Notes under the pieces: generated by a model | The model's database searches: none | What the model saw: only the letters and a program-made list of their open reading frames with translations | What the model was told of the DNA's origin: nothing | In this document: piece after piece, positions 1-8,593 of the stretch | Position numbering within the stretch: the first letter of the stretch is position 1 | Layout of the letters: every line of letters starts with the position of its first letter | Made by a program: the position numbers and the translations under genes | Assembly: GCA_002392915.1 (NCBI GenBank) | Contig: DGHQ01000012.1 | Coordinates: 1 to 50,163 of the forward strand | Source: Bacteroidales bacterium UBA3844 | GTDB taxonomy: Bacteria > Bacteroidota > Bacteroidia > Bacteroidales > Paludibacteraceae | Length of the DNA stretch: 50,163 nucleotides | Reading direction: 5' to 3'

Positions 1-4
1 AGAA

Positions 5-23
5 GAGACGCACGGACGTGCGT
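5..23. repeat. GTAGAGACG-type palindromic repeat, copy 1
   Basis: GAGACGCACG and CGTGCGT arms face each other around a 2-nt centre (7-bp perfect core, 8-23). It is the first of several copies of the same dispersed palindrome seen at 127-142, 318-329, 1646-1667, 5816-5837 and 18576-18591. Confidence 0.7.
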
Positions 24-124
24 GTGTCCATCATGATATGTGATTGTGATTAACGAAACGTACGTTATGTGAATATGTATTTGTGATTGATTCGCACGAT
101 TGATTACACGCACGTCTGCAAATT

Positions 125-145
125 ACACGCACGTCCGTGCGTCTC
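125..145. repeat. GTAGAGACG-type palindromic repeat, copy 2 (inverted)
   Basis: ACGCACG (127-133), TC, CGTGCGT (136-142), followed by CTC, so this copy reads in the opposite direction to copy 1. A half copy (ACACGCACGT) lies just upstream near 106-115. Confidence 0.65.
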
Positions 146-310
146 GAGTTTAGACCTGTGCAATATATAATCAGATTGGTATTTCCCATCGGTTGTTGCA
201 TGTCTGTCTATACAATATGGAATCCTATTAATGGTTACGGCTCTGTGAAATTCTGAAATACATTATCTGCAAATACCATTCAAATTCAATATCGCACTGC
301 CCAAAACACG

Positions 311-333
311 TAGAGCCGCACGGACGTGCGTGT
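311..333. repeat. GTAGAG-type palindromic repeat, copy 3, degenerate
   Basis: Begins GTAGAGCC and keeps a GCACG-GA-CGTGC core (318-329). It runs straight into the tandem repeat that follows, which seems to have grown from its right-hand end. Confidence 0.55.
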
Positions 334-400
334 AACGATTATGAACGTGTGTGTAACGATAATGACGTGTGTGTAACGATAATGACGTGTGTGTAATCAT
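324..400. repeat. 20-bp tandem repeat, about 4 degenerate copies
   Basis: The unit ACGTGTGTGTAACGATAATG occurs exactly at 345-364 and 365-384, partially at 385-400, and in degenerate form at 324-344. There are no spacers between units, so this is a tandem repeat and not a CRISPR. Apart from these repeats I see nothing in the first 540 bases. Confidence 0.8.
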
Positions 401-549
401 TTGAATCCATACAGAAAACGTATGCGATAATTAATGATGTTGTTGACGATTTATGTTTCAGAATTATGTGATGATAAAGCCATAATATATGATGATTTTT
501 TAAAATTCAACATTAAATTCCAAAATGCATATCTTTTCAAAATTAATCC

Positions 550-565
550 TATCTTTGTATCTTTG
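550..565 (+). promoter_or_regulatory. Bacteroidota -7 promoter element, two overlapping versions
   Basis: Two consecutive TAnnTTTG boxes (TATCTTTG at 550-557 and 558-565) lie 18-27 nt before the ATG at 584. No clear TTTG -33 box is visible 19 nt upstream. The placement supports the start chosen for the gene that follows. Confidence 0.45.
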
Positions 566-583
566 CAGAAAAGGAAAAAGGGT

Positions 584-1636
584 ATGATTGTAATTAGGGT
601 ATTATTGTGTGTTTTGATGTTGACGGAGGTGTCGGCTGCTTTTGCTGATGCCCCTGATTTCATAACGATTTCAGAACTCAACAAGGCTCGTAAGAAGAAG
701 AGTTTTGCTGATGTGGATTATTTGCTCAACCGTAAGGGATGGCTTTCGATGTCGCCAGAAAAACTCGCTGACAATAATGTGTCTGTGTTGGAGTGGACGT
801 ATGGAATCGACTACAGAATGTCGTTTGAACGTTCTTGGAAACGTCTTTGCAACGTCGTCATAACCACGACTAAGTTTAATGCGAACAGATTCATTGATAA
901 GAATCTGTCTAAATACCGTCTGGTGTTGCAGACCCGTACAAAAACGTTCTATCGAGACGGAAATGAGATGGTGATGTTGAAGACGTCGGATAAATCTCAT
1001 TTCGTGACGCTGACGTTTGCCACTAAGGACGATGACTATTGGCGTATGATGGTGGCAACGAAGTCGGATCCGGATGTGCGTCGACTGGACACCTATCAGA
1101 TTGGTGACTATATAGAGGAGGAAGGAGGAATCCTTTTTTATGTGTCGGAAGACTATGAATACGGCTATATCCTTGCAATGACGGATGTCGACTACGGAAA
1201 AACATATTCATGGGGAGCAGACCGAGTGGATATCGATGGCGATTCCCCGTACACTACTCGTGAGTGGCATGAGGCAAACTTTGATATGCGTGGGGCAGAA
1301 AACACTGCGGCCATCTGCAACTACATAGAGAAAACTATGGATAATGCCGAGTGCGCGGCTCAGGCGGCTAAATCGTATACGGCGGCCGGCAAAACAGACT
1401 GGTATCTGCCAAGTGAGGGACAACTGCGTACTATAAAGGATGATATCCACAGACTCAACCGCAGACTGAAGGCGGAGGGCGGTGTGAGTATGGCGAACAC
1501 ATGGTATTGGAGCAGCACAGAGTATGATTACATTTTTGCCTGGGCTATAAATTTCAAAAACAATACCGTCGGACGCAGCTCAAAAACCAGCGCCGACCGT
1601 GTCAGAGCCGTCCGCACAATCCGTATCGAGGATTAA
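584..1636 (+). CDS. Secreted protein with C-terminal DUF1566/Lcl-like domain
   Basis: A 350-aa protein whose start is placed at the ATG at 584. That ATG gives a signal peptide (MIVIRVLLCVLMLTEVSAAFA), and the -7 promoter boxes sit just before it; an in-frame upstream extension would lack a signal peptide. Residues ~20-170 match no family I know. From ~190 the chain follows the DUF1566 pattern: 'GGILFYV', then 'TDWYLPSEGQL', then 'WYWSSTEYD', ending 'RVRAVRTI'. Such C-type-lectin-like modules are common in secreted and surface proteins of Bacteroidota. Its function is unknown. It sits alone between repeat-rich spacers, and a palindromic element follows 10 nt after its stop. Confidence 0.75.
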   Translation: MIVIRVLLCVLMLTEVSAAFADAPDFITISELNKARKKKSFADVDYLLNRKGWLSMSPEKLADNNVSVLEWTYGIDYRMSFERSWKRLCNVVITTTKFNANRFIDKNLSKYRLVLQTRTKTFYRDGNEMVMLKTSDKSHFVTLTFATKDDDYWRMMVATKSDPDVRRLDTYQIGDYIEEEGGILFYVSEDYEYGYILAMTDVDYGKTYSWGADRVDIDGDSPYTTREWHEANFDMRGAENTAAICNYIEKTMDNAECAAQAAKSYTAAGKTDWYLPSEGQLRTIKDDIHRLNRRLKAEGGVSMANTWYWSSTEYDYIFAWAINFKNNTVGRSSKTSADRVRAVRTIRIED

Positions 1637-1645
1637 TCGCCCGTA

Positions 1646-1667
1646 GAGACGCACGGTCGTGCGTCTC
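1646..1667. repeat. GTAGAGACG palindromic repeat, copy 4
   Basis: GAGACGCACG (1646-1655), GT, CGTGCGTCTC (1658-1667): 10-bp perfect arms just after the stop at 1636. It could fold in RNA on either strand but lacks a strong T-run. The rest of 1668-1795 holds degenerate fragments of the same element and AT-rich DNA. Confidence 0.75.
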
Positions 1668-1795
1668 ATATTGATGAGCGTCTTATACGGTCATACGTCT
1701 CATACGGAAGGCGTAAGATGAATATGCACATCATATGGATATGCACCTAATGAAGATTATAGACAATATATATACGTTTTGTAAATATATAATAG

Positions 1796-4700
1796 ATGGA
1801 AAATAAATTCGTTCACCTTCATGTCCACTCCCACTATTCTATTTTGGATGGAATGAGTAAGGTGCCTGACTTGATTGACAAATGTCTGAGAACAGGAATG
1901 AACGCTATGGCTTTGACTGACCATGGCAACATGTTTGGTATCAAGGAGCTGACAGACTATGCTATCAAGGTGAATAAGAAGACGAAGGGAGCAATAGGTG
2001 AACAGCAGGCTATTTTGGACAATCCTGAATCTACTGATGAGGCTAAAGCTGCCGCTACGGAGGAAATCGCCAAACTGAAAAATAAGATTTTCAAACCGAT
2101 TATCGGCTGCGAGTGTTATTGTGCCCGTAGAAAACATACAGACCATGATAATACTTTCCGTATAGATGAGGCTGGCAAAAGTATTATTGCCGATTCCAGT
2201 GGTTGGCACTTGATCCTGATTGCTAAAAACAAGCATGGCTATCAGAATCTTTGTAAAATCGTTTCCAAGGCTTGGGTCGACGGTTATTACAACCGTCCTC
2301 GTATCGACAAGGACCTGCTCGTGCAGTATCATGAGGATTTGATCGTCTGCTCCGCTTGTTTGGGAGGTGAACTTCCTAAGAAGATAATGTCTGATGATAT
2401 GGAAGGGGCTGAGGCAACGGCAAAATGGTTCAAAGATCTTTTTGGCGACGACTACTATATCGAAATCCAACGTCACAAGACAGATAAACCTAATGGCAAC
2501 ACAAGCGTGTATGAAGCAGAGCAGAGGGTGAATCCACAACTTGTCGCTATCGCACAGAAACTTGGCATTAAGGTGGTCTGTACCAACGACGTCCATTTCG
2601 TGGAGGAGGAACACTCCGAAGCCCACGAAAGATTGGTGTGTCTGTCGACGGGAAAACTGTTGAGCGATCCGCAACGTATGACATATACAAAGCAGGAGTG
2701 GCTGAAAACTCCCGATGAAATGGCGGAAATATTCAGTGATATCCCTGAAGCCCTTGAAAATACTCTTGAAGTGGCAGACAAAGTTGAAGTCTACAGTATC
2801 GAGTCTGACCCTATCATGCCTAAGTTCCCAATTCCTGAAGATTTCGGAACAGAGGAGGAGTACCGTCAGCGTATCACCGAAAAAGAACTGTTTGACGAGT
2901 TTACTCAGGATGAAAACCATAATGTGGTGTTGAGTCAGGAAGACGCGGAGAAAAAGATCAAAAAACTCGGTGGATACGACAAACTTTACCGTATAAAACT
3001 CGAAGCTGACTATTTGAACAAGCTTGCGTGGGAGGGAGCTCACATGCGTTACGGAGAGAATCTGACTGAAGAGCAGACTGAGCGTATCGTGTTCGAACTT
3101 CATATCATGAAGACGATGGGATTCCCTGGCTACTTCTTGATTGTGATGGACTACATCCGCGCGGCACGTGAAGAGTTGGGAGTGAGTGTCGGTCCGGGAC
3201 GTGGATCTGCCGCTGGTTCGGTGGTGGCATACTGTTTGAAGATCACCGACGTCGACCCATTGAAATATGACCTGCTGTTTGAGCGTTTCTTGAATCCAGA
3301 CCGTATATCATTGCCCGATATCGACGTCGACTTCGATGATGATGGACGAGGCAAGGTGCTCGACTGGGTTACAGAGAAGTATGGAAAAGAGAAGGTTGCC
3401 CATATCATCACGTATGGTACAATGGCGACGAAGAGTTCCATAGCTGACGTGGCTCGTGTGCAGGATGTGCCGTTGAGCTTATCCAACCAGATGAAAAAAT
3501 GGGTGCCCGACGCATTCGACGATAGTCTTGCCGATCCTAAAACGGGAAAAGTGCCGAAGGTGAACTTGAAAAACTGTTTCAAGTATGTGCCTGAGATGCG
3601 AGACGCATTGGAAGGCAATGATGAACAGATTAAGTCGACTCTTATCTATGCGTCGCAGCTTGAAAACACTATCCGTCAGACAGGTATCCATGCGTGTGGT
3701 GTGATCATCGGTGCCGGCGACCTTACCAACTGGGCTCCGATCTCAACTGTGGAGGATAAGGAAACCAAAACGAAGGTGATGGTTACTCAGTACGACGGAC
3801 ATGTGATTGAGTCGGTCGGACTGATCAAGATGGACTTCTTGGGTTTGAAAACTCTTTCGATCATCAAGGAGGCTTTGAAGAATATAAAGAAATCACATGG
3901 AATAGATCTTGATATAGACAAGATTCCAATCGATGATAAAGAGACTTATGAACTCTATTCGCGTGGCGACACAATCGGAACATTCCAGTTTGAGTCGGCA
4001 GGTATGCAAAAGTATTTGCGTGAGCTTCAGCCTACTGTGTTTGAAGACTTGATCGCCATGAACGCATTGTATCGTCCAGGTCCGCTTCAGTATATCCCTA
4101 AGTTTATTAATCGTAAGTTAGGAAAGGAGAAGATCGAGTACGATATCCCATGTATGGAAAAGTACTTGAAAGATACTTATGGAGTCACTGTGTACCAGGA
4201 GCAGGTGATGCTTCTTTCCCGTCAGCTTGCCAACTTCACTCGTGGAGAGAGTGATGCCCTACGTAAGGCAATGGGTAAGAAACTGATCGAGAAGATGAAC
4301 GAGCTGAAGGCAAAGTTCATGAAGCAGGGAGTGGAGAACGGACACGATGCAAAAACGTTGGATAAAATCTGGGGAGACTGGGAGGAGTTTGCAAAATACG
4401 CCTTCAACAAATCCCACGCCACTTGCTATTCATGGGTGGCATACCAGACCGCATACCTTAAAGCTCATTATCCGGCCGACTATATGGCAGCCAACCTTAC
4501 CCGCTCTATGGATAAGATTGAGGATGTGCGTAAGTTTATGGATGAGTGCAAACGTATGGGAATCGAAGTGTTGAGTCCCGACGTGAATGAATCTGACAGC
4601 TTCTTCAGCACCAATGCCAACGGCAATATCCGATTCGGTCTGCAGGGAATAAAAGGAATGTCGCGTGCGGTGGTGGAAGAGCTAATTGCGGAGCGAGAGA

Positions 4701-5797
4701 AAAATGGCAAATACACAGATATATACGATTTTGTGAGCCGAGTCAACTGTGGAGCGAAGGATTTGGAGTGTCTTGCGATGTCGGGAGCGTTCGACTCATT
4801 GAAAGGAATAGAGAGAGAGCATTTCTTCGAGTCCAACAATAAAGAGATCCAGTTCAGTGTGGTGCTTGCCGACTTTGGAAAGAAGGTGAAGCTTGCCAAC
4901 AGCCAGTCGCGCAACTCACTGTTTGATGATATGGAAGTGTCACAGTCGATCGCATTGCCGCCGTTGCCAAAATTTGAGAAGTGGACAGCGTTGGATCGTC
5001 TGCAGAAAGAGAAAGACTTGGTGGGAATCTACCTGTCGGCACATCCGCTCGACGACTATTATATCCTGCTGAAGTATATCTGCAACACCCGCGTCACCGA
5101 GCTTGAAGATATCGAAAAAATTCAGGGACGCAGCAAAATCACGGCAGGAGGAATCATCACTTCCATCACTCATAAGACGTCGCAGAAGGGAACTCCCGGC
5201 GTCATCCTTAAGATAGAGGATTATTCGGGAGCGAAAGAGATTGCGTTGTGGGGAAGAGACGTGGGAATGGTCAACTATCTGCAGGTCAACAATTGCGTCG
5301 TCTTCTCTGCCACTATCGGACAAGACCGATTCCATCCAGAAATGCATCGTATCACATATACCGACTTCAAGCTTATGAGTGAGGCGAAAGAGGCATTGAA
5401 GATGCATCTCAACCTTGTGTTGGAAGAGAAAGCATTGACGGAGGATTTCATCAAGGGAGTCAGCCAATTCATGCAGCCAGACGAGAATGGAGCCACATTC
5501 AATATTGATTTGGTGCAGACCAATGAAGGGGTACATTCACGTCTTGATTCCAAATCAATGCATAGAATTCTTATCACACGCCAGCTGATGGATTTCTTGG
5601 AGGAATACAGAAAGAAAGCCGCAACATCCGCATCCACTGCTGTTGCGACGGAAGATATTGTCGATGATGATGTCCCGGTTCCTGAAGTGATTGCCGATGG
5701 CGACGGTGAGGTTGTGGAGGAAGACGAAAGTGACGTGCCAATCCATTCAGGTCTGGATTTCAAACTGACCGGGGATATGTTTGCAAAGGCAGGATGA
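1796..5797 (+). CDS. dnaE: DNA polymerase III subunit alpha
   Basis: Replicative DNA polymerase catalytic subunit, 1333 aa, slightly longer than the usual ~1160-1270. An N-terminal PHP domain starts at the first residues ('HLHVHSHYSILDG', 'ALTDHGNMFGIKEL'). It contains a ~40-residue charged insertion around residues 58-98. The palm follows: 'GPGRGSAAGS' near 466, the catalytic pair in 'PDIDVDFD' (D510 and D512), and the third aspartate in 'IKMDFLGLKT' (D680). After the fingers come a tandem helix-hairpin-helix region and an OB fold ('SKITAGGIITSI', ~1115-1125), then an acidic tail. No proofreading exonuclease domain is seen, so this is the DnaE rather than the PolC type. It has no same-strand partner gene nearby. 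Confidence 0.97.
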   Translation: MENKFVHLHVHSHYSILDGMSKVPDLIDKCLRTGMNAMALTDHGNMFGIKELTDYAIKVNKKTKGAIGEQQAILDNPESTDEAKAAATEEIAKLKNKIFKPIIGCECYCARRKHTDHDNTFRIDEAGKSIIADSSGWHLILIAKNKHGYQNLCKIVSKAWVDGYYNRPRIDKDLLVQYHEDLIVCSACLGGELPKKIMSDDMEGAEATAKWFKDLFGDDYYIEIQRHKTDKPNGNTSVYEAEQRVNPQLVAIAQKLGIKVVCTNDVHFVEEEHSEAHERLVCLSTGKLLSDPQRMTYTKQEWLKTPDEMAEIFSDIPEALENTLEVADKVEVYSIESDPIMPKFPIPEDFGTEEEYRQRITEKELFDEFTQDENHNVVLSQEDAEKKIKKLGGYDKLYRIKLEADYLNKLAWEGAHMRYGENLTEEQTERIVFELHIMKTMGFPGYFLIVMDYIRAAREELGVSVGPGRGSAAGSVVAYCLKITDVDPLKYDLLFERFLNPDRISLPDIDVDFDDDGRGKVLDWVTEKYGKEKVAHIITYGTMATKSSIADVARVQDVPLSLSNQMKKWVPDAFDDSLADPKTGKVPKVNLKNCFKYVPEMRDALEGNDEQIKSTLIYASQLENTIRQTGIHACGVIIGAGDLTNWAPISTVEDKETKTKVMVTQYDGHVIESVGLIKMDFLGLKTLSIIKEALKNIKKSHGIDLDIDKIPIDDKETYELYSRGDTIGTFQFESAGMQKYLRELQPTVFEDLIAMNALYRPGPLQYIPKFINRKLGKEKIEYDIPCMEKYLKDTYGVTVYQEQVMLLSRQLANFTRGESDALRKAMGKKLIEKMNELKAKFMKQGVENGHDAKTLDKIWGDWEEFAKYAFNKSHATCYSWVAYQTAYLKAHYPADYMAANLTRSMDKIEDVRKFMDECKRMGIEVLSPDVNESDSFFSTNANGNIRFGLQGIKGMSRAVVEELIAEREKNGKYTDIYDFVSRVNCGAKDLECLAMSGAFDSLKGIEREHFFESNNKEIQFSVVLADFGKKVKLANSQSRNSLFDDMEVSQSIALPPLPKFEKWTALDRLQKEKDLVGIYLSAHPLDDYYILLKYICNTRVTELEDIEKIQGRSKITAGGIITSITHKTSQKGTPGVILKIEDYSGAKEIALWGRDVGMVNYLQVNNCVVFSATIGQDRFHPEMHRITYTDFKLMSEAKEALKMHLNLVLEEKALTEDFIKGVSQFMQPDENGATFNIDLVQTNEGVHSRLDSKSMHRILITRQLMDFLEEYRKKAATSASTAVATEDIVDDDVPVPEVIADGDGEVVEEDESDVPIHSGLDFKLTGDMFAKAG

Positions 5798-5815
5798 CGT
5801 TAGAAACAACATGTA

Positions 5816-5837
5816 GAGACGCACGGTCGTGCGTCTC
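5816..5837. repeat. GTAGAGACG palindromic repeat, copy 5, with decayed copies
   Basis: GAGACGCACG, GT, CGTGCGTCTC with 10-bp perfect arms, 18 nt after the dnaE stop. It may act as a 3' end hairpin for dnaE. Fragments of the right arm ('GTGCGTCTCTT') recur twice by 5905, suggesting slippage or decay of further copies. Confidence 0.75.
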
Positions 5838-5927
5838 TTTTATTTTTCCTGTGCGTCTCTTTTCCTGTACACCTTTTCCCCTGTGCGTCTCTTATATTTC
5901 CCCTGTGCCCTTTTTTCTCTGTGTTAT

Positions 5928-5960
5928 AAAAAATCGCTTGCGGCATTATGCCACAAGCGA
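5928..5960 (-). terminator. Rho-independent terminator of the first C25 peptidase gene
   Basis: On the minus strand TCGCTTG...CAAGCGA (5934-5960) forms a long hairpin with an inner GGCAT/ATGCC helix, then a run of T. It lies 27 nt after the stop of the peptidase gene. Nearly the same hairpin ends the second peptidase gene at 10445-10478. Confidence 0.85.
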
Positions 5961-5986
5961 CCTTTAATAGTTTGTCAAAAAAATGT

Positions 5987-8581
5987 TTACTTCAAAACAA
6001 CCTTCTCAACATAGAAATCATTGTCAGTCACAACATTCAGCAAGTACATGCCTTGAGCATTCGACGATAGATCAATCTCAACCTCATTTGAACCGCCAAT
6101 CTCATCCAAGATAACCTTTCCTGTCAAATCAGTCACAATAACCTTGTTGATTGTGTTGTTAGAACGGATGTAAAGCATTCCGTCAGTAGGGTTAGGATAG
6201 ATTTCAATAGCACCAGCTTCAGAAACAGCATCGTCGATGTCAGTGATTTCAGGATCGATTACGTATTCCTCGTCGTCATATTCAAGATCAAAGTCAGCAG
6301 AACGAAGAGAACCGTTTCCTGAATAGCTACATGATCTGGCTTGCTTCTTGCCCAAGAACTTAGCTCCGCTTCTTATGATGAAACCAGATTTTAGTTTCAA
6401 AGAAGAAGTGGCAAGCAAAGTAGTCTTTCCTTTCTTCACGTAAACATTACCCTGAGTCAAATCAGAAGTCACATTCTTACCAACAGTGACGTTGACACCG
6501 TGGATAGTTCTGTCTTCATTGAAGCTCATGTTCTGTAGATACAAGTCTTTTACAACTCCAACATAAGGGATGTAGTTGTGCTTTGTGATAGTGACATAGC
6601 AAGGAGCGTTTCCAACATTGAATAGTTTTTCAGTGCCAGATATTGTAAGTGTATCCAAGATAGTCATGTCGCTGATTCTGCAGATAGTCACCTTACAACC
6701 GCTCACACCGCCAGTCTTCACTCTGATGCTTGAATCTTCTTTAGTGATTGTAGGAGTGAGACAAGTAGGAACATCTGTCCATGGATGCATGCTTGGATCA
6801 CCGAAATAGTGGGCGATTTTGTGCATATATTCATTTGCTGAAATGGCAATCAAACTTGAACATACCAATTTGCCTATTGCACGATTGGATTCAGTAAACA
6901 ATTTAGACATTAAAGTCTTTGATAAATTTGTAGATGGAGTAGTGTATACAGATTCAGCATTACCGTATGATCCTACTGCACCACCACCTGATTTTCTTAG
7001 CAAACATTCTGTAAAGCATGGACTATTTCTGGCTCCATCCCAGAATTTTCCGGTTAGACAAGTAAAGTTAAAGAAAATTGGTAGCTTGTTACCGTTGTTT
7101 AAGCTTTGAACTTGTGTATTTGTGAATCCAACACTGTGTAATGCAGTCTTACTGCCGTGTCCTCTATAATATGCAAACACACGTCCATTGTTAATTGCAC
7201 TAACTGACTCAGAAATGTTGCGGTTCCAGACATCTGAACAATCCAACAACTCATTAGGTAATGTGATACCAGTGTATCCTTTTTTAGGACAAGTTGGATT
7301 ATTACCGTGTACATAATAACGATCGACAGTATATCCTTTTGAGATTAGATTATTTCTTATATCTTCGGCACTCTGGGTGAAGTTCATGTCTTCTTTTCCA
7401 TCAGTTCCATTATCTTGGAAATAAGCAAAATCTAACACCTTGTTGTAAAAGGCACTGCTTGTTGGAGGATTTTTCTCGTAGTTTATAATCTTGTTAACAA
7501 TCAAGTCGGCTTGAGTGGCATTTTCAGGAGAAATTCTACCAGTGGCAACATCTGATGCATAATGTCCACTTCCATTGCTTTCAGTGTCTTTAACTCTTGA
7601 ATACGGATTGTCTGAATAAAAAGTAGTTGAATTAAGTGTTGTCTTGACACCTGGAACATCTTGATGGTCTCCTAATATTAAAAGATAATCAGGCAAAATA
7701 GACTGGGATTTATAGATGTTTCGAACAGAATTCAAAACTTCGGTTTCTGTCCATGAACTTTTTACTACAGTTGTACATCTGTATCCTAGCATTGTCTTCC
7801 AATCTGCCAGTTTCTTCGCTGCTGCTGTGTATGTATCTGTAGTGACTATCACGTAGTCGTATGATGAATACGAGGCACGCAGATCAGAACTCTCATCCTT
7901 AAGATTGTCAATGGCCTTAGGATTACTCAAAATTTCTTTGAATGATTCTAGAGATTCTTTTTTTGATTTAAGACTCTTTAGTCCGTCTTTAGAATCATAA
8001 GTCAAACGATATGTTATTTTTGAGTAACATCTTGCTTTCTTTGTGACTGGGTTTATCTGAATAGGATACACAGCTACATTAGCATATGGCAAGCTTCTGT
8101 ATGTATTCACACCTTCCACTTGTGTTGTAAATGCAGGATAGAAGCTGTTTGTTGTATAAACCTTAGATTCTGAAACAGCTGGTTTTTTGCTATTCGCAAG
8201 GTATGGACCAACTGCAGGCAAAACAGCAGATGCAGAATACTCCTTGTAACTTGAACTTACAACTTTAACCGACACATTCTTCTCTGAAGTGATTGCCAAC
8301 AAATCATTGTAGTATGGCACTGCAGGCTCTCCCTTGATGTCAAGGACTCGTGCGTCTGGCATCTCAATTCTTGTGTAAGTCTTTCCGTTCTCAACCTGAT
8401 TGTACATGTATGCGCCAGTGAAATTGTAGGTGACGTCGATGTACGAATCTCCTTCAGTGACTGATTTAGTCACCTTGAATTTTCCGGAATTCACATATCC
8501 GTTGGAAAACGATAGTCGTTTGTCTTGTGCAAACGTCGTTCCAACAAGAAATATGAAAACCCCTAATAATATTTTTTTCAT
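5987..8581 (-). CDS. Gingipain-like C25 cysteine peptidase with T9SS sorting domain (cassette copy A)
   Basis: Secreted peptidase, 864 aa. It has a signal peptide (MKKILLGVFIFLVGTTFAQ), a propeptide-like beta-rich region (~20-235), a C25 catalytic domain (~240-600) and a C-terminal T9SS type A sorting domain (~790-864, 'IEIYPNPTDGMLYIRS' to 'FYVEKVVLK'). The catalytic pair is His475 in 'YYRGHGS' and Cys508 in 'FNFTCLTG'. Their 33-residue spacing equals that of His211/Cys244 in gingipain RgpB. Family knowledge predicts export across the outer membrane by the PorKLMN machinery encoded at 41-47 kb, followed by removal of the sorting domain. The gene starts 12 nt after the fibre-like gene and is surely co-transcribed with it. 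Substrate specificity cannot be told from the sequence. Confidence 0.9.
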   Translation of the reverse strand: MKKILLGVFIFLVGTTFAQDKRLSFSNGYVNSGKFKVTKSVTEGDSYIDVTYNFTGAYMYNQVENGKTYTRIEMPDARVLDIKGEPAVPYYNDLLAITSEKNVSVKVVSSSYKEYSASAVLPAVGPYLANSKKPAVSESKVYTTNSFYPAFTTQVEGVNTYRSLPYANVAVYPIQINPVTKKARCYSKITYRLTYDSKDGLKSLKSKKESLESFKEILSNPKAIDNLKDESSDLRASYSSYDYVIVTTDTYTAAAKKLADWKTMLGYRCTTVVKSSWTETEVLNSVRNIYKSQSILPDYLLILGDHQDVPGVKTTLNSTTFYSDNPYSRVKDTESNGSGHYASDVATGRISPENATQADLIVNKIINYEKNPPTSSAFYNKVLDFAYFQDNGTDGKEDMNFTQSAEDIRNNLISKGYTVDRYYVHGNNPTCPKKGYTGITLPNELLDCSDVWNRNISESVSAINNGRVFAYYRGHGSKTALHSVGFTNTQVQSLNNGNKLPIFFNFTCLTGKFWDGARNSPCFTECLLRKSGGGAVGSYGNAESVYTTPSTNLSKTLMSKLFTESNRAIGKLVCSSLIAISANEYMHKIAHYFGDPSMHPWTDVPTCLTPTITKEDSSIRVKTGGVSGCKVTICRISDMTILDTLTISGTEKLFNVGNAPCYVTITKHNYIPYVGVVKDLYLQNMSFNEDRTIHGVNVTVGKNVTSDLTQGNVYVKKGKTTLLATSSLKLKSGFIIRSGAKFLGKKQARSCSYSGNGSLRSADFDLEYDDEEYVIDPEITDIDDAVSEAGAIEIYPNPTDGMLYIRSNNTINKVIVTDLTGKVILDEIGGSNEVEIDLSSNAQGMYLLNVVTDNDFYVEKVVLK

Positions 8582-8593
8582 GTTTGGCTACTA

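Noticed and set aside
324..400. Possible short CRISPR array
   Set aside because: The units are directly adjacent with no unique spacers and there are no cas genes; it is a tandem repeat.
1757..3103. Long open frame (448 codons) on the minus strand
   Set aside because: It lies wholly antisense to the start of dnaE, is rich in Phe, Leu, His and Cys as shadow frames are, and shows no domain or ribosome site.
5829..6014. Plus-strand open frame of 61 codons after dnaE
   Set aside because: It consists of decayed palindromic repeat pieces and the antisense of the peptidase terminator.
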